From positions 3,968,001 through 4,032,000 of the forward strand of contig OZ244043.1 in assembly GCA_965215215.1 (NCBI GenBank): DNA of 64,000 bases, in the 5' to 3' direction. The notes beneath the pieces are model-generated. The model did not search any database, was not told the DNA's origin, and worked only from the letters and a program-made list of their open reading frames with translations. Source of the stretch: CALDTK01 sp965215215. Lineage in GTDB: Bacteria > Bacteroidota > Bacteroidia > Chitinophagales > Saprospiraceae. Both the position numbers and the translations under genes were made by a program. Each line of letters opens with the position of its first letter. The stretch's first letter is position 1. Below are positions 43,980-51,670 of the stretch, piece after piece.

Positions 43980-45683
43980 CTAGAAAACCCGGGAGCGTCG
44001 GACCGTATTGAGACTCAGGCCGGCCGTGAAGCCCTGCTGTGAGAGATTTTCGCCGGAGACAGCGTCGTCGCGGCTGTAATTCACGTACTTCACGAAAAGC
44101 TGCGAGCCCGGGATGGGGGAGTACTCCAGGCCGAGGGACAGGTAGCGCCGGCCGGTCGCCGGGTCGTTGGCCGTCCCGCTGTAGCCGTAATCTAGGATCC
44201 GATCGTCGTTGTTGACCAGGATGATCGAACCTACCGGCTGACCGGACTGGCCGACGATGAGGCCTTGCTTCTGACTCGTAAGCTCGGTGGCAAAACGCCA
44301 GCGCGGCGCAAATCGGTAGGCCGCCTCCACGTGGAGCTCCTGTAGATCGGCGCCCCAGGGGTGGGCGAGGGGCTGACTGTAGTGTGTGTAATTGACCCGG
44401 GGGCGACGGTGGGCGTAAGTAAACGGCCGAATCGTGTTGGCCTCCACGCCCAAATCGAGGCCCGCGATGCCGGCGGCATCGAACCAACGCCCGCCGAGTT
44501 GGCCGGACCATTTGTTGGCCCACCAACCGGTATCGTCGGTGAGCTCGGAGAATTTAAACTCGTCGAAGACGAGCTGCCCGTAGAGCACGGCCGACGCGCC
44601 GAGCCGCAGGTTGGCGTACAGCCCGATCAGCGCGTTGTCCGGCGAGCCGTTGTCGCCTTCCACGGCCCGGTACAAGATGATGGGGTTGAGGTACTGCGCG
44701 TCGAAATTGCCGTTCTCACGGGCGAAGACGGTTTGCTCGGAAAGGCCGATCTCCAGGCTCGGCGTGATCTGCAGTCCGAGGGTATGCGATACTAGGTACT
44801 TGCGCGACACCCGGTCGAAGCTTTGCACGCCGTCCTGCAGTTGGGTGTACAGATTGCGGTAATGGATACGCCAGACCCGCGTGTCGAGCTGTGCGTAGAG
44901 GTACCGGTCCGCGAAATCGTCGAGGATCAGGCTCCGGTAGCCGGTACCGGCGCGCGGGTTGCCGTGCCCGAAGCGAAAGCTGATGTGCTTGGTCACGTTG
45001 AAGCCGACCTCGCCGGTGGCCTGCACGTAATCGACGCCCTGCGCACCGAGCGCCGCGCTGTCGAGTACCGTGCTGCTGTACAGCTTGTAAAAGCCGACGC
45101 CCGGCACGCGGTCGTCGTAGAGCTCGCGCCACTCTTGCTCCCAGGAGAGCAGCCTGGCCTGGTTGTCGGTAAACGTGGTTTGGAAAAACACCCTCCCGTC
45201 TACACTCCCACGAGCGGTAAGCCCACGGGTATTTGTGAATACGAGGCTCCCGGTGGCGAGATCGCGCTGGGCGCCACCCATGAAATCGAGCACGGGATTG
45301 ACGAACAGGGAGAATCCCTCCTTACGCAGCGCGATGGCTTGACCCGGCTCCTGGTAAAAGTTCCGGTTTAGGAACCCGCGCAGTCCGGCGCGTTCCTCCC
45401 GAACCCGTTCGGGCAGATCGGCGAGCCGCGCCCGGACCTGGGCCTGCTGCCAGGTCTCGCGCATGCCCGGTTCCGACCCGGTCGAATCCGCCCGCGCCAG
45501 CATCCCGCGCACGTCGCGGTAGGTGAAGGGCTGCATGCCGAGTTGGACGCCGGTTTCGGCACCCGCGCGCAGCGCGAGCCGCAACGGGGCGTTGGCGTCC
45601 GGAGCGTACGCGGGGTAGGGCAGCACCTGGGCGAAGGCCGCGGTGGAGCCGAATAGACAGAGGGAAAGGACGGCGTTACGCAT
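43980..45683 (-). CDS. outer-membrane beta-barrel protein, capsule-assembly Wzi-like
   Basis: A 567-residue secreted protein. The start MRNAVLSLCLFGSTAAFAQV is a clear signal peptide, which fixes the ATG at 45683; the longer frame to 45749 runs across the tRNA terminator. The mature protein has alternating amphipathic strands (RVFFQTTFTDNQARLL, HISFRFGHGNPRAG, SLEIGLSEQTVFARENG, QYLNPIILYRAVEGDNGS, AVLYGQLVFDEFKFS) with aromatic-girdle residues, and ends in SLNTVRRSRVF, a terminal Phe normal for barrel insertion. GNPRAGTGYRS and YLNPIILYRAVE resemble the Wzi family that holds capsule on the cell surface. It is 5 kb from the polysaccharide locus, separated by metH. Confidence 0.72.
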   Translation of the reverse strand: MRNAVLSLCLFGSTAAFAQVLPYPAYAPDANAPLRLALRAGAETGVQLGMQPFTYRDVRGMLARADSTGSEPGMRETWQQAQVRARLADLPERVREERAGLRGFLNRNFYQEPGQAIALRKEGFSLFVNPVLDFMGGAQRDLATGSLVFTNTRGLTARGSVDGRVFFQTTFTDNQARLLSWEQEWRELYDDRVPGVGFYKLYSSTVLDSAALGAQGVDYVQATGEVGFNVTKHISFRFGHGNPRAGTGYRSLILDDFADRYLYAQLDTRVWRIHYRNLYTQLQDGVQSFDRVSRKYLVSHTLGLQITPSLEIGLSEQTVFARENGNFDAQYLNPIILYRAVEGDNGSPDNALIGLYANLRLGASAVLYGQLVFDEFKFSELTDDTGWWANKWSGQLGGRWFDAAGIAGLDLGVEANTIRPFTYAHRRPRVNYTHYSQPLAHPWGADLQELHVEAAYRFAPRWRFATELTSQKQGLIVGQSGQPVGSIILVNNDDRILDYGYSGTANDPATGRRYLSLGLEYSPIPGSQLFVKYVNYSRDDAVSGENLSQQGFTAGLSLNTVRRSRVF

Positions 45684-45705
45684 GCAGACGTCAAGGTAGC
45701 CGGGT

Positions 45706-45747
45706 AAAAAGATCGAAGCCCCGATCCACACTGTGGACCGAGGCTTC
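45706..45747 (-). terminator. intrinsic terminator after the initiator tRNA
   Basis: On the minus strand GAAGCC...TCCAC pairs with GTGGA...GGCTTC (15-base arms, two mismatches, three-base loop; 45747-45715), followed by GATC and five T (45710-45706). It is 34 bases past the tRNA 3' end and stops just short of the Wzi-like start codon. Confidence 0.82.
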
Positions 45748-45780
45748 AAAGTCTGCTTACTTGCGTAAAAACAAGTGAAG

Positions 45781-45853
<73 letters not shown>

Positions 45854-45886
45854 GTGTTGGTTCCGCAACTCGTTCGTTGCGGGCTG

Positions 45887-45917
45887 CAAATGTAGTCTAG
45901 CGCCGGGATCTTCCAAA
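45887..45917 (-). promoter_or_regulatory. promoter of the initiator tRNA, full consensus
   Basis: On the minus strand TTTG (45917-45914) is followed after 19 bases by TACATTTG (45894-45887), an exact match to the primary Bacteroidota promoter in both boxes and spacing. Transcription would start near 45880. A small leader hairpin GCAAC-N6-GTTGC (45880-45865) lies between the start site and the mature 5' end at 45853 and may take part in processing. Confidence 0.85.
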
Positions 45918-45990
45918 TACGACGACGGGAAAGTTTCGGAAAGACGTACGACGCCCAGCCGTAGCGGCCCTCATGGTCCAACCAGGTGCC

Positions 45991-46040
45991 GTACCGGGGC
46001 AGCGGGGGGGGTACCGGGGCAGCGGGGGGCAGCGGGGGCG
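45991..46040. repeat. short G-rich tandem repeat (2.5 units of 20 bp)
   Basis: Two 20-base units of GTACCGGGGCAGCGGGGGGG (the second ends in C) are followed by a partial AGCGGGGGCG. Several G-runs of four to eight on the plus strand could form a G-quadruplex; on the minus strand, where the lptE transcript ends, they appear as C-runs. It sits between the lptE stop and the tRNA promoter. Confidence 0.75.
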
Positions 46041-46046
46041 CGTAGC

Positions 46047-46547
46047 CTACCAGTTCGAGAACGCCTTGTTGAAGCTCTCCTCGGAGATGCGGTCGAATAT
46101 CCTCGCGACCAGGTCGCGCTGCACGCTCAACAGATCTACGGTGGCATCGAAGACTTCGAAGTCGGAGAAGTTCTGCGTGTAGTTGTTCTCCTCGTTCGTG
46201 TGGTCGATGTACTCGATCGACACACTGAGCGTGAGTTTGTTGAGATCGGCGAGGTTGTCGGCGTTCGGAGCTTCCGGCGTTACGCTGAAGCCGGACACCG
46301 AGCCGAGGAACTCCACGTCGGGGTCGGTATCGCGAAACGTGAGGCTCGTGTTCGCGTCGATCTTTTGCTTCAAGAGCTCCGAGAACTGCTGTCCGATTTC
46401 CGCCGGCCCGTCGACGGTCTTTACCTCGAATTGCTCGACGTAGTAAAAATTGGTATTTTCCCCAATGCTGATGCCGCTCAAGGTGTAGCAGCCGGTCGAA
46501 AACGCGGACGCGAGAAGCGTTAAGACAAGGGCGACCCTAGACATCAT
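46047..46547 (-). CDS. lptE: LptE-type LPS-assembly lipoprotein
   Basis: A 166-residue lipoprotein: LVLTLLASAFSTGCYTLSGI has a signal and lipobox ending in STGC, so the mature protein starts with Cys. Short beta strands follow (FYYVEQFEVKTV, QQFSELLKQKIDANTSLTF, EFLGSVSGFSVTPEAP, LTLSVSIEYID), the pattern of Bacteroidota LptE proteins, which help LptD insert LPS in the outer membrane. It overlaps the sigma-54 regulator by 11 bases and follows the miaB-regulator-LptE order common in the phylum. Confidence 0.85.
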   Translation of the reverse strand: MMSRVALVLTLLASAFSTGCYTLSGISIGENTNFYYVEQFEVKTVDGPAEIGQQFSELLKQKIDANTSLTFRDTDPDVEFLGSVSGFSVTPEAPNADNLADLNKLTLSVSIEYIDHTNEENNYTQNFSDFEVFDATVDLLSVQRDLVARIFDRISEESFNKAFSNW

Positions 46548-47865
46548 ACTGCTTGATCTTGCGGTAGAGCGTGCGTTCGCTGATACCCAAATCTTCAGCG
46601 GCTTCGCGGCGGCGGTTGTTGTGTTTGTCGAGGGCCTTGCGGATCATGGTCTTCTCCATCTCCTCGAGGGAGAGCGATTCCTCGACCACCTCGTGGCTAT
46701 CGTACAGCTCGTCGGAATTGTCTATAATGATTGGCCCGGTCGGGTAACCGCCGTTACGCCCCTCGGTCGACCGACCGTTGTTGTGCGGCCCCTGACCGAA
46801 ATTACGCTCCCCGTAAGCGGGCACGGAGTGCTCCGAGCCGCTCCCGGCGCCGAGTTCGCGGAGGCGGGGCAGGTCCGCGTCCTCGAGCTGTTCGAGTTGA
46901 GCGCGACTCACCCGCAGGTTGTTGTTGTTGATCAGCTCGGCGAGCACGCCCTTTAGCTCGTTGAGGTCGCCCTTCATGTCGAACAGCAGGCGGTACAGGA
47001 TGTCGCGATCGCCCATACCGGCGTTGCCGCCGCCCGCTTCCACGCCTCCGAACTGGTCGGTACGCGCGGGCAAGTGTCGCTCGCGTAGCTTCGGGATGAG
47101 CTCCAGCAGTAAGTCGGCGTCGACGTGCGACTCCGTCGAGATCACCGACAGCTGCTCGGCCACGTTGCGCAACTCGCGGATGTTGCCCGGCCAGGCGTAA
47201 TTCTCGAGGACGATGCGCGCGCCGTCGTCTAGGCGCACGGGCTCGGAGCGGTAGCGCTCCGAGAAGTCGAGCGCGAAGCGTCGGAACAGCAGGAAGATAT
47301 CCTGACGCCGCTCGGCGAGCGAGGGCACGCGGATGGGTACGGTATTGAGGCGGTAGAACAGATCCTCGCGGAACTTGCCCTTACGTACCCGCGCCAACAG
47401 GTCGACGTTCGTCGCCGCGATCACGCGCACGTTGGTGTGCTGCGGGGCGCTGGAGCCGACCCGCAAGAATTCCCCGTTCTCCAGTACCCGCAGCAAAAAG
47501 CTCTGGGTATCCAGCGGGAGCTCCGCGATTTCGTCCAGGAAGATCGTCCCGCCGTCCACCGTCTCGAAGTACCCCTTCCGGTCGGATACCGCGCCGGTGA
47601 AGGCGCCTTTCTCGTGACCGAAGAGCTCTGAGTTGATCGTGCCCGGTGGCACCGCCCCCGCGTTAATGGCGATGAAGTTGTTGTGCTTGCGCGGGGAGAG
47701 CGAGTGGATGATCTTGGAGAAGCTCTCCTTACCCACGCCGGATTCGCCCTGTACCAACACCGTAAGGTCCGTCGAAGCCACCCGCATGGCGGTGTCGATG
47801 GCACGGTCGAGCTCGGGGGAGGTCCCGATGATGCCGAAGCGCTGTTTTACGGACTGAACGGTCAC
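46537..47865 (-). CDS. sigma-54-dependent transcriptional activator without receiver domain
   Basis: A 442-residue NtrC-class AAA+ activator. Walker A GESGVGKESFSKIIH, the sigma-54 contact loop ELFGHEKGAFTGAVS, Walker B GGTIFLDEIAELPLD, and FREDLFYRLNTVPIRVP are complete. The AAA+ domain begins almost at the N terminus, so there is no receiver or PAS domain. About 130 residues of low-similarity linker (Gly/Asn-rich near GAGSGSEHSVPAYGERNFGQ) precede a Fis-type HTH (MIRKALDKHNNRRREAAEDL, ISERTLYRKIKQYDV). How it is controlled is not visible. Its place in the miaB-lptE block is conserved. Confidence 0.95.
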   Translation of the reverse strand: MTVQSVKQRFGIIGTSPELDRAIDTAMRVASTDLTVLVQGESGVGKESFSKIIHSLSPRKHNNFIAINAGAVPPGTINSELFGHEKGAFTGAVSDRKGYFETVDGGTIFLDEIAELPLDTQSFLLRVLENGEFLRVGSSAPQHTNVRVIAATNVDLLARVRKGKFREDLFYRLNTVPIRVPSLAERRQDIFLLFRRFALDFSERYRSEPVRLDDGARIVLENYAWPGNIRELRNVAEQLSVISTESHVDADLLLELIPKLRERHLPARTDQFGGVEAGGGNAGMGDRDILYRLLFDMKGDLNELKGVLAELINNNNLRVSRAQLEQLEDADLPRLRELGAGSGSEHSVPAYGERNFGQGPHNNGRSTEGRNGGYPTGPIIIDNSDELYDSHEVVEESLSLEEMEKTMIRKALDKHNNRRREAAEDLGISERTLYRKIKQYDV

Positions 47866-47902
47866 GGCGGCGAATGTAGGGCGGGGGGCGGTTGGGATTG
47901 CG

Positions 47903-49330
47903 TTAAGGAAGGCGTCTTAGGGCGGGGGGTTGTCGGCCCACACCCCGCAGCGTAGCCGAGCTACTCTCCGTCACCTCCACCAGCACGTAATCCCCTACTC
48001 GCTCGGTACCAACCTTCGGCCAAACCACCACCTTGTTCTGCGAATTGCGCCCGCGCCACTCCCGGTCGGAGCGCTTCGATTCGCCCTCGATCAGCACCTC
48101 GAACGTGCGCCCGATGTCCTCGGCGTTGAGCTCCGCGCTGATGCGGTGTTGCACCTCGATCACTTCGGCCAGGCGGCGCTTCTTCACCGCGAGCGGGATG
48201 TCGTCGGCGTACTTGCGCTCGGCCAGCGTCCCGGGGCGCTCGCTGTAGAAAAACATGTAGCTCAGGCAGTAGCGCGAAAATTCGATGAGGCTCAGCGTAT
48301 CGCGGTGCTCCTCCTCGGTCTCCGAGCAGAAACCGGTGATGATGTCGGAGCTGATCGTGGCGTCCGGCAGGATCCGCCGGATGGCCCGCACGCGATCCTC
48401 GTACCAGGCGCGGTCGTAGGTCCGGTTCATCAGCTCGAGCACGCGGGAGTTACCGCTTTGCGCCGGCAAGTGGATGTACTCGCACACGTTGTCGTGCCGC
48501 GCCATGGTGTGCAGCACCTCGTCGGTGATGTCCTTGGGGTGGCTCGTCGAGAAGCGTACCCGGAGCAGGGGGTGCACCTGGGCCACGAGTTCGAGCAGAC
48601 CGGCGAAATTGACCACCTCGCCGGTGTCCGGATTCGTCCAGCGGTAGGAGTCCACGTTTTGCCCGAGCAGAGTGACCTCGCGGTAGCCGCGGTCGAATAC
48701 GTCGTTCGCTTCCGCTAAAACGCTAAATACGTCGCGGCTTCGCTCGCGACCGCGCGTGAAGGGCACCACGCAGAAGGAGCACATGTTGTCGCAGCCGCGC
48801 ATGATGCTGATGAACGCGCACACGCCGTTGCTGTCGAGGCGGACCGGGGAGATCTCCGCGTAGGTCTCCTCGCGACTCAGCAGCACGTTCACGCCCCGGT
48901 CGCCGCCGCCGGCCTCGGCGACGAGCTTCGGGAGATCGCGGTAGGCGTCGGGGCCGACCACGATATCGACGAGTTTCTCCTCGTCGAGCAGTTTGGCCTT
49001 GAGCCGCTCGGCCATGCAGCCGAGCACGCCCACGAGCGTGCCGGGGCGGCGGCGCTTCACCTTGTCGAAAACCCGCAGGCGCGCCCGCACCGTATCCTCG
49101 GCCTTCTCGCGGATGGAACAGGTGTTGATGAGGATGAGGTCGCCCTCCTCGATGTCGCGCGTCGGACTAAAACCCTCCTCGCCGAGGATGCTGGCCACGA
49201 TCTCCGAATCGGAGAAGTTCATCTGGCACCCGTAGCTCTCGATGTAAAATTTACGCTCCCGGTTACCGACCGCAGCCGGCGCGGGCGCGGGGGACGACGG
49301 GGCGAGGGCGGCTGGAGCGGAAAGCGACAT
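47903..49330 (-). CDS. miaB: tRNA-2-methylthio-N6-dimethylallyladenosine synthase
   Basis: A 475-residue radical-SAM methylthiotransferase that modifies A37 of tRNAs reading UNN codons. The UPF0004 domain has its three cluster cysteines in YGCQMNFSDSE, INTCSIREKAEDT and GVLGCMAERLK; the radical-SAM cluster is in RGCDNMCSFCVVPFTRGRE; a TRAM domain closes the protein. ATG 49330 (MSLSAPAALAPS) is preferred over a 49381 frame that adds 17 residues overlapping the previous gene. An Ala/Pro-rich N-terminal stretch of about 25 residues precedes the domain. Confidence 0.96.
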   Translation of the reverse strand: MSLSAPAALAPSSPAPAPAAVGNRERKFYIESYGCQMNFSDSEIVASILGEEGFSPTRDIEEGDLILINTCSIREKAEDTVRARLRVFDKVKRRRPGTLVGVLGCMAERLKAKLLDEEKLVDIVVGPDAYRDLPKLVAEAGGGDRGVNVLLSREETYAEISPVRLDSNGVCAFISIMRGCDNMCSFCVVPFTRGRERSRDVFSVLAEANDVFDRGYREVTLLGQNVDSYRWTNPDTGEVVNFAGLLELVAQVHPLLRVRFSTSHPKDITDEVLHTMARHDNVCEYIHLPAQSGNSRVLELMNRTYDRAWYEDRVRAIRRILPDATISSDIITGFCSETEEEHRDTLSLIEFSRYCLSYMFFYSERPGTLAERKYADDIPLAVKKRRLAEVIEVQHRISAELNAEDIGRTFEVLIEGESKRSDREWRGRNSQNKVVVWPKVGTERVGDYVLVEVTESSSATLRGVGRQPPALRRLP

Positions 49331-49371
49331 AGGGGGCGTTGGGTGCCCGAAGGTACTAGCCCGCGGGCGGA

Positions 49372-50724
49372 TCACTCGCAACCCCGGTCGCGCCGACTCA
49401 GCGCATCGGCGTTGGGGAAGCAGTTGCCGCTCATGGTCGCGGAGGGCTCGTAGCGGGCGAGCTCGGCGTCGCGCAGACTCACCTCGAGGAATTCGACGAG
49501 ATCGCTTACCTGCTGGTCGCTCAACCCCCGCGGCACAAATCCCGGAGCGAGTCTACCGCGCGGCACGCGGCGGTTCTGCGGAACGGCGTGCCGCTTGTAG
49601 TCTACCACCTCGCGGACGCTGCGGAAGCTCGAACCGTGTCCGTAGAACCGGGAGTCGACGAGGTTGTAGAGTTGCGGCGTCTTGAACCGGTAGTCGTCCT
49701 CCGCCCGACCGGTGAAGCCCCCGCGTCCGCGGTGCTCGCTCAACCCGTCCTCGCTGCCGAAGATCCGCTCCGCGTTGTCGTGGAGGTCGTTCATCCCCAA
49801 GGCGTGAAAGCTCATCGAGGCCAAGCTCGGTCCGCTGTGGCAGCTCACACAGTCTCCGTCGCCGAAGAAGACGATCGCGCCGCGCTTCTCGGCGTCGGCC
49901 ATCGCCGTTCGCGCGCCCCGGAGGTAGCGCTGGAAGGGCGCGCGGTCGGCGAGTACGGTACGTTCGTAGGCGGCGATCGCGAGTCCGGCCGTCTCGCGGG
50001 TGTAGCGCTCCCCGACGGGCCAGCTCGCGAAGGCTTCGTCGAAGAGCTCGCGGTACCCCGCGCCGTCCAGCACCCGATCGTCGAGGTCGAGGCGGTGTAC
50101 GGCCAACCCGGCGATCGCCTGAACCTCCATGCCCTCGTAGCCGAGGGCGTTGGTCGCTTTGGGCGTTCCTACCGTCCATGCGCTTTCGGTACCCGCGTTT
50201 ACGCCCGTGGCCCCAAACTGGCCGTTCCAGAGCAGGTTCGTTTGGTAGGCGGCGTTGAGCACCGTGGGCGAGCGGACGGGCTGTACGTCGAGCTCGCCCT
50301 CGGCGTAGCGGGCGTCGCGCTCGCGACCTTCCCCGCGGCGACCGAAGCCGACGCCGCCCTCCCCGATACCCTGGATGCGCCCGGCCTGGAACCCCGCCGA
50401 AGCGGCGTGGCAGCTCGCGCAGCTGTAGGTGCCGGCGGCCTCGTCGCGTTCGCCGTCCACGGCGAGGGCGGTTTCGTGGAAGAGGTGTTTGCCGAGGCTC
50501 ACCTTAGCGAACGTGAGCGGGTTTTTGGGGTCCTGCGGGATGGCGTCGAGCTGGTGACTCGCCGGGAGCACGAGGTCGTTTACGCCCCGCGGCGTAGCCG
50601 CCTCGATCCGGCGCGCGAGCTCGGCGTCGAGATCCGCATCGAAGGGCTCGGCGTCCGGACTGCAGGCGCCCAAGGTGAGCGTAGCCAGGCTGACGAGTAC
50701 GAGGGCTCGGGTTCGGTCGACCAT
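49372..50724 (-). CDS. di-heme cytochrome c peroxidase (MauG type), lipoprotein
   Basis: A 450-residue protein with a lipoprotein signal (ALVLVSLATLTLGACSPDAE). Two haem c sites are present, CASCH (in TYSCASCHAASAGFQ) and CVSCH (in GDGDCVSCHSGPSLASM). NAAYQTNLLWNGQFGATGVN and KTPQLYNLVDSRFYGHGSSF are typical of MauG/CcpA enzymes. It would reduce peroxide, or oxidise a protein or metabolite, in the periplasm. The ATG at 50724 is used because the frame to 50754 adds ten residues before the signal. It ends 41 bases before miaB. Confidence 0.9.
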   Translation of the reverse strand: MVDRTRALVLVSLATLTLGACSPDAEPFDADLDAELARRIEAATPRGVNDLVLPASHQLDAIPQDPKNPLTFAKVSLGKHLFHETALAVDGERDEAAGTYSCASCHAASAGFQAGRIQGIGEGGVGFGRRGEGRERDARYAEGELDVQPVRSPTVLNAAYQTNLLWNGQFGATGVNAGTESAWTVGTPKATNALGYEGMEVQAIAGLAVHRLDLDDRVLDGAGYRELFDEAFASWPVGERYTRETAGLAIAAYERTVLADRAPFQRYLRGARTAMADAEKRGAIVFFGDGDCVSCHSGPSLASMSFHALGMNDLHDNAERIFGSEDGLSEHRGRGGFTGRAEDDYRFKTPQLYNLVDSRFYGHGSSFRSVREVVDYKRHAVPQNRRVPRGRLAPGFVPRGLSDQQVSDLVEFLEVSLRDAELARYEPSATMSGNCFPNADALSRRDRGCE

Positions 50725-50772
50725 AGCCCCCGGGTAGGTCGAATAGTATGCCAAGCGGCGCAGTCCGGTCCG

Positions 50773-51648
50773 TCACGTGAAGGCCGTCAGCAGGACGATG
50801 GCTACCGAGGCGGTAAAGACCCCCGCCCACTGTTTTGCCGAAAGGCGCTCCCGGAAGAGGAGGAGCGCGAGCAGGGTGCTGAGCAAGATCGTAGCCACGT
50901 TGAGGACCGGGAACACGGTGCTCGCGTCCAGGCCGCCGTACAGCGCGACGAGGATGAGCTGGATCGAGAAGAAATTAGGTACGCCGAGCAGAATGCCGCC
51001 GAGCAGATCGCGGTACGTCACGCGCAACTCCCCGCGGAGCGTTTGGAGAAGTAAAACGAGCGTGCCCAACGTGCCCGCCCACAGGAACAAAGTGGAGCTA
51101 AACTGCGCGTCGGCACCGGCGGCGAAGGATTTTTGGGCAACCGTGAGTAGAGATTCTATGGCTCCGGCTACGACGAAAACGGCCAGCGGCAATCGCCAGA
51201 CAGCCTTCCTCGAACCCGTATCCGAACTGGACAGATGTGCCGGCAAGCGTACGCTGAGGATTACGGCCGCCAGTCCGAGCACGACGCCGAGCACCTGCGC
51301 CGGGCCGAGCTGCTCCCGGTAGTAGATCACCGCGAAGCTGACGCTGAGCAAGATGGACATGCGCTGAACGACGCTGGTTACCGCGATGCCCGCACGCTGT
51401 ACGCAGAGGGCGTTGAGGTTGAAGCCACCGATGAAGAGAAAGCCGAGCACGAACGCCACGGGGAGCCAGGGGGCCGCGAGCAGGTCTGCGTCGAATACGT
51501 TAGCGCCGCCGTACAGGGTGCCGCAAGCCACGCAGACCCAGTAGTTGACGGCGATGGCCGGTAGGTTCTGCACCCCGAAACGCCCGAACCACTTAAAGAT
51601 CAGGGAGATCAGAGTGGAGCAAAGGATACAAACGAGGAGAGCTAACAC
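50773..51648 (-). CDS. EamA/DMT-family transporter
   Basis: A 291-residue protein with ten hydrophobic segments, in the two five-helix halves of the drug/metabolite transporter superfamily (LALLVCILCSTLISLIFKWF at the start, LLSTLLALLLFRERLSAKQW at the end; LSVSFAVIYYREQLGPAQVL mid-protein). The xxxREQLGPxQxLGxxL signature closes each half. The substrate cannot be inferred. It lies 22 bases after the T9SS cargo gene and 48 before the cytochrome gene. Confidence 0.88.
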   Translation of the reverse strand: MLALLVCILCSTLISLIFKWFGRFGVQNLPAIAVNYWVCVACGTLYGGANVFDADLLAAPWLPVAFVLGFLFIGGFNLNALCVQRAGIAVTSVVQRMSILLSVSFAVIYYREQLGPAQVLGVVLGLAAVILSVRLPAHLSSSDTGSRKAVWRLPLAVFVVAGAIESLLTVAQKSFAAGADAQFSSTLFLWAGTLGTLVLLLQTLRGELRVTYRDLLGGILLGVPNFFSIQLILVALYGGLDASTVFPVLNVATILLSTLLALLLFRERLSAKQWAGVFTASVAIVLLTAFT

Positions 51649-51670
51649 GGCGCAAGGATAGGCACCCCCG

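Noticed and set aside
49588..51054. 488-codon open frame on the plus strand
   Set aside because: Spans two real minus-strand genes (cytochrome peroxidase and DMT transporter) and has no recognisable domain.
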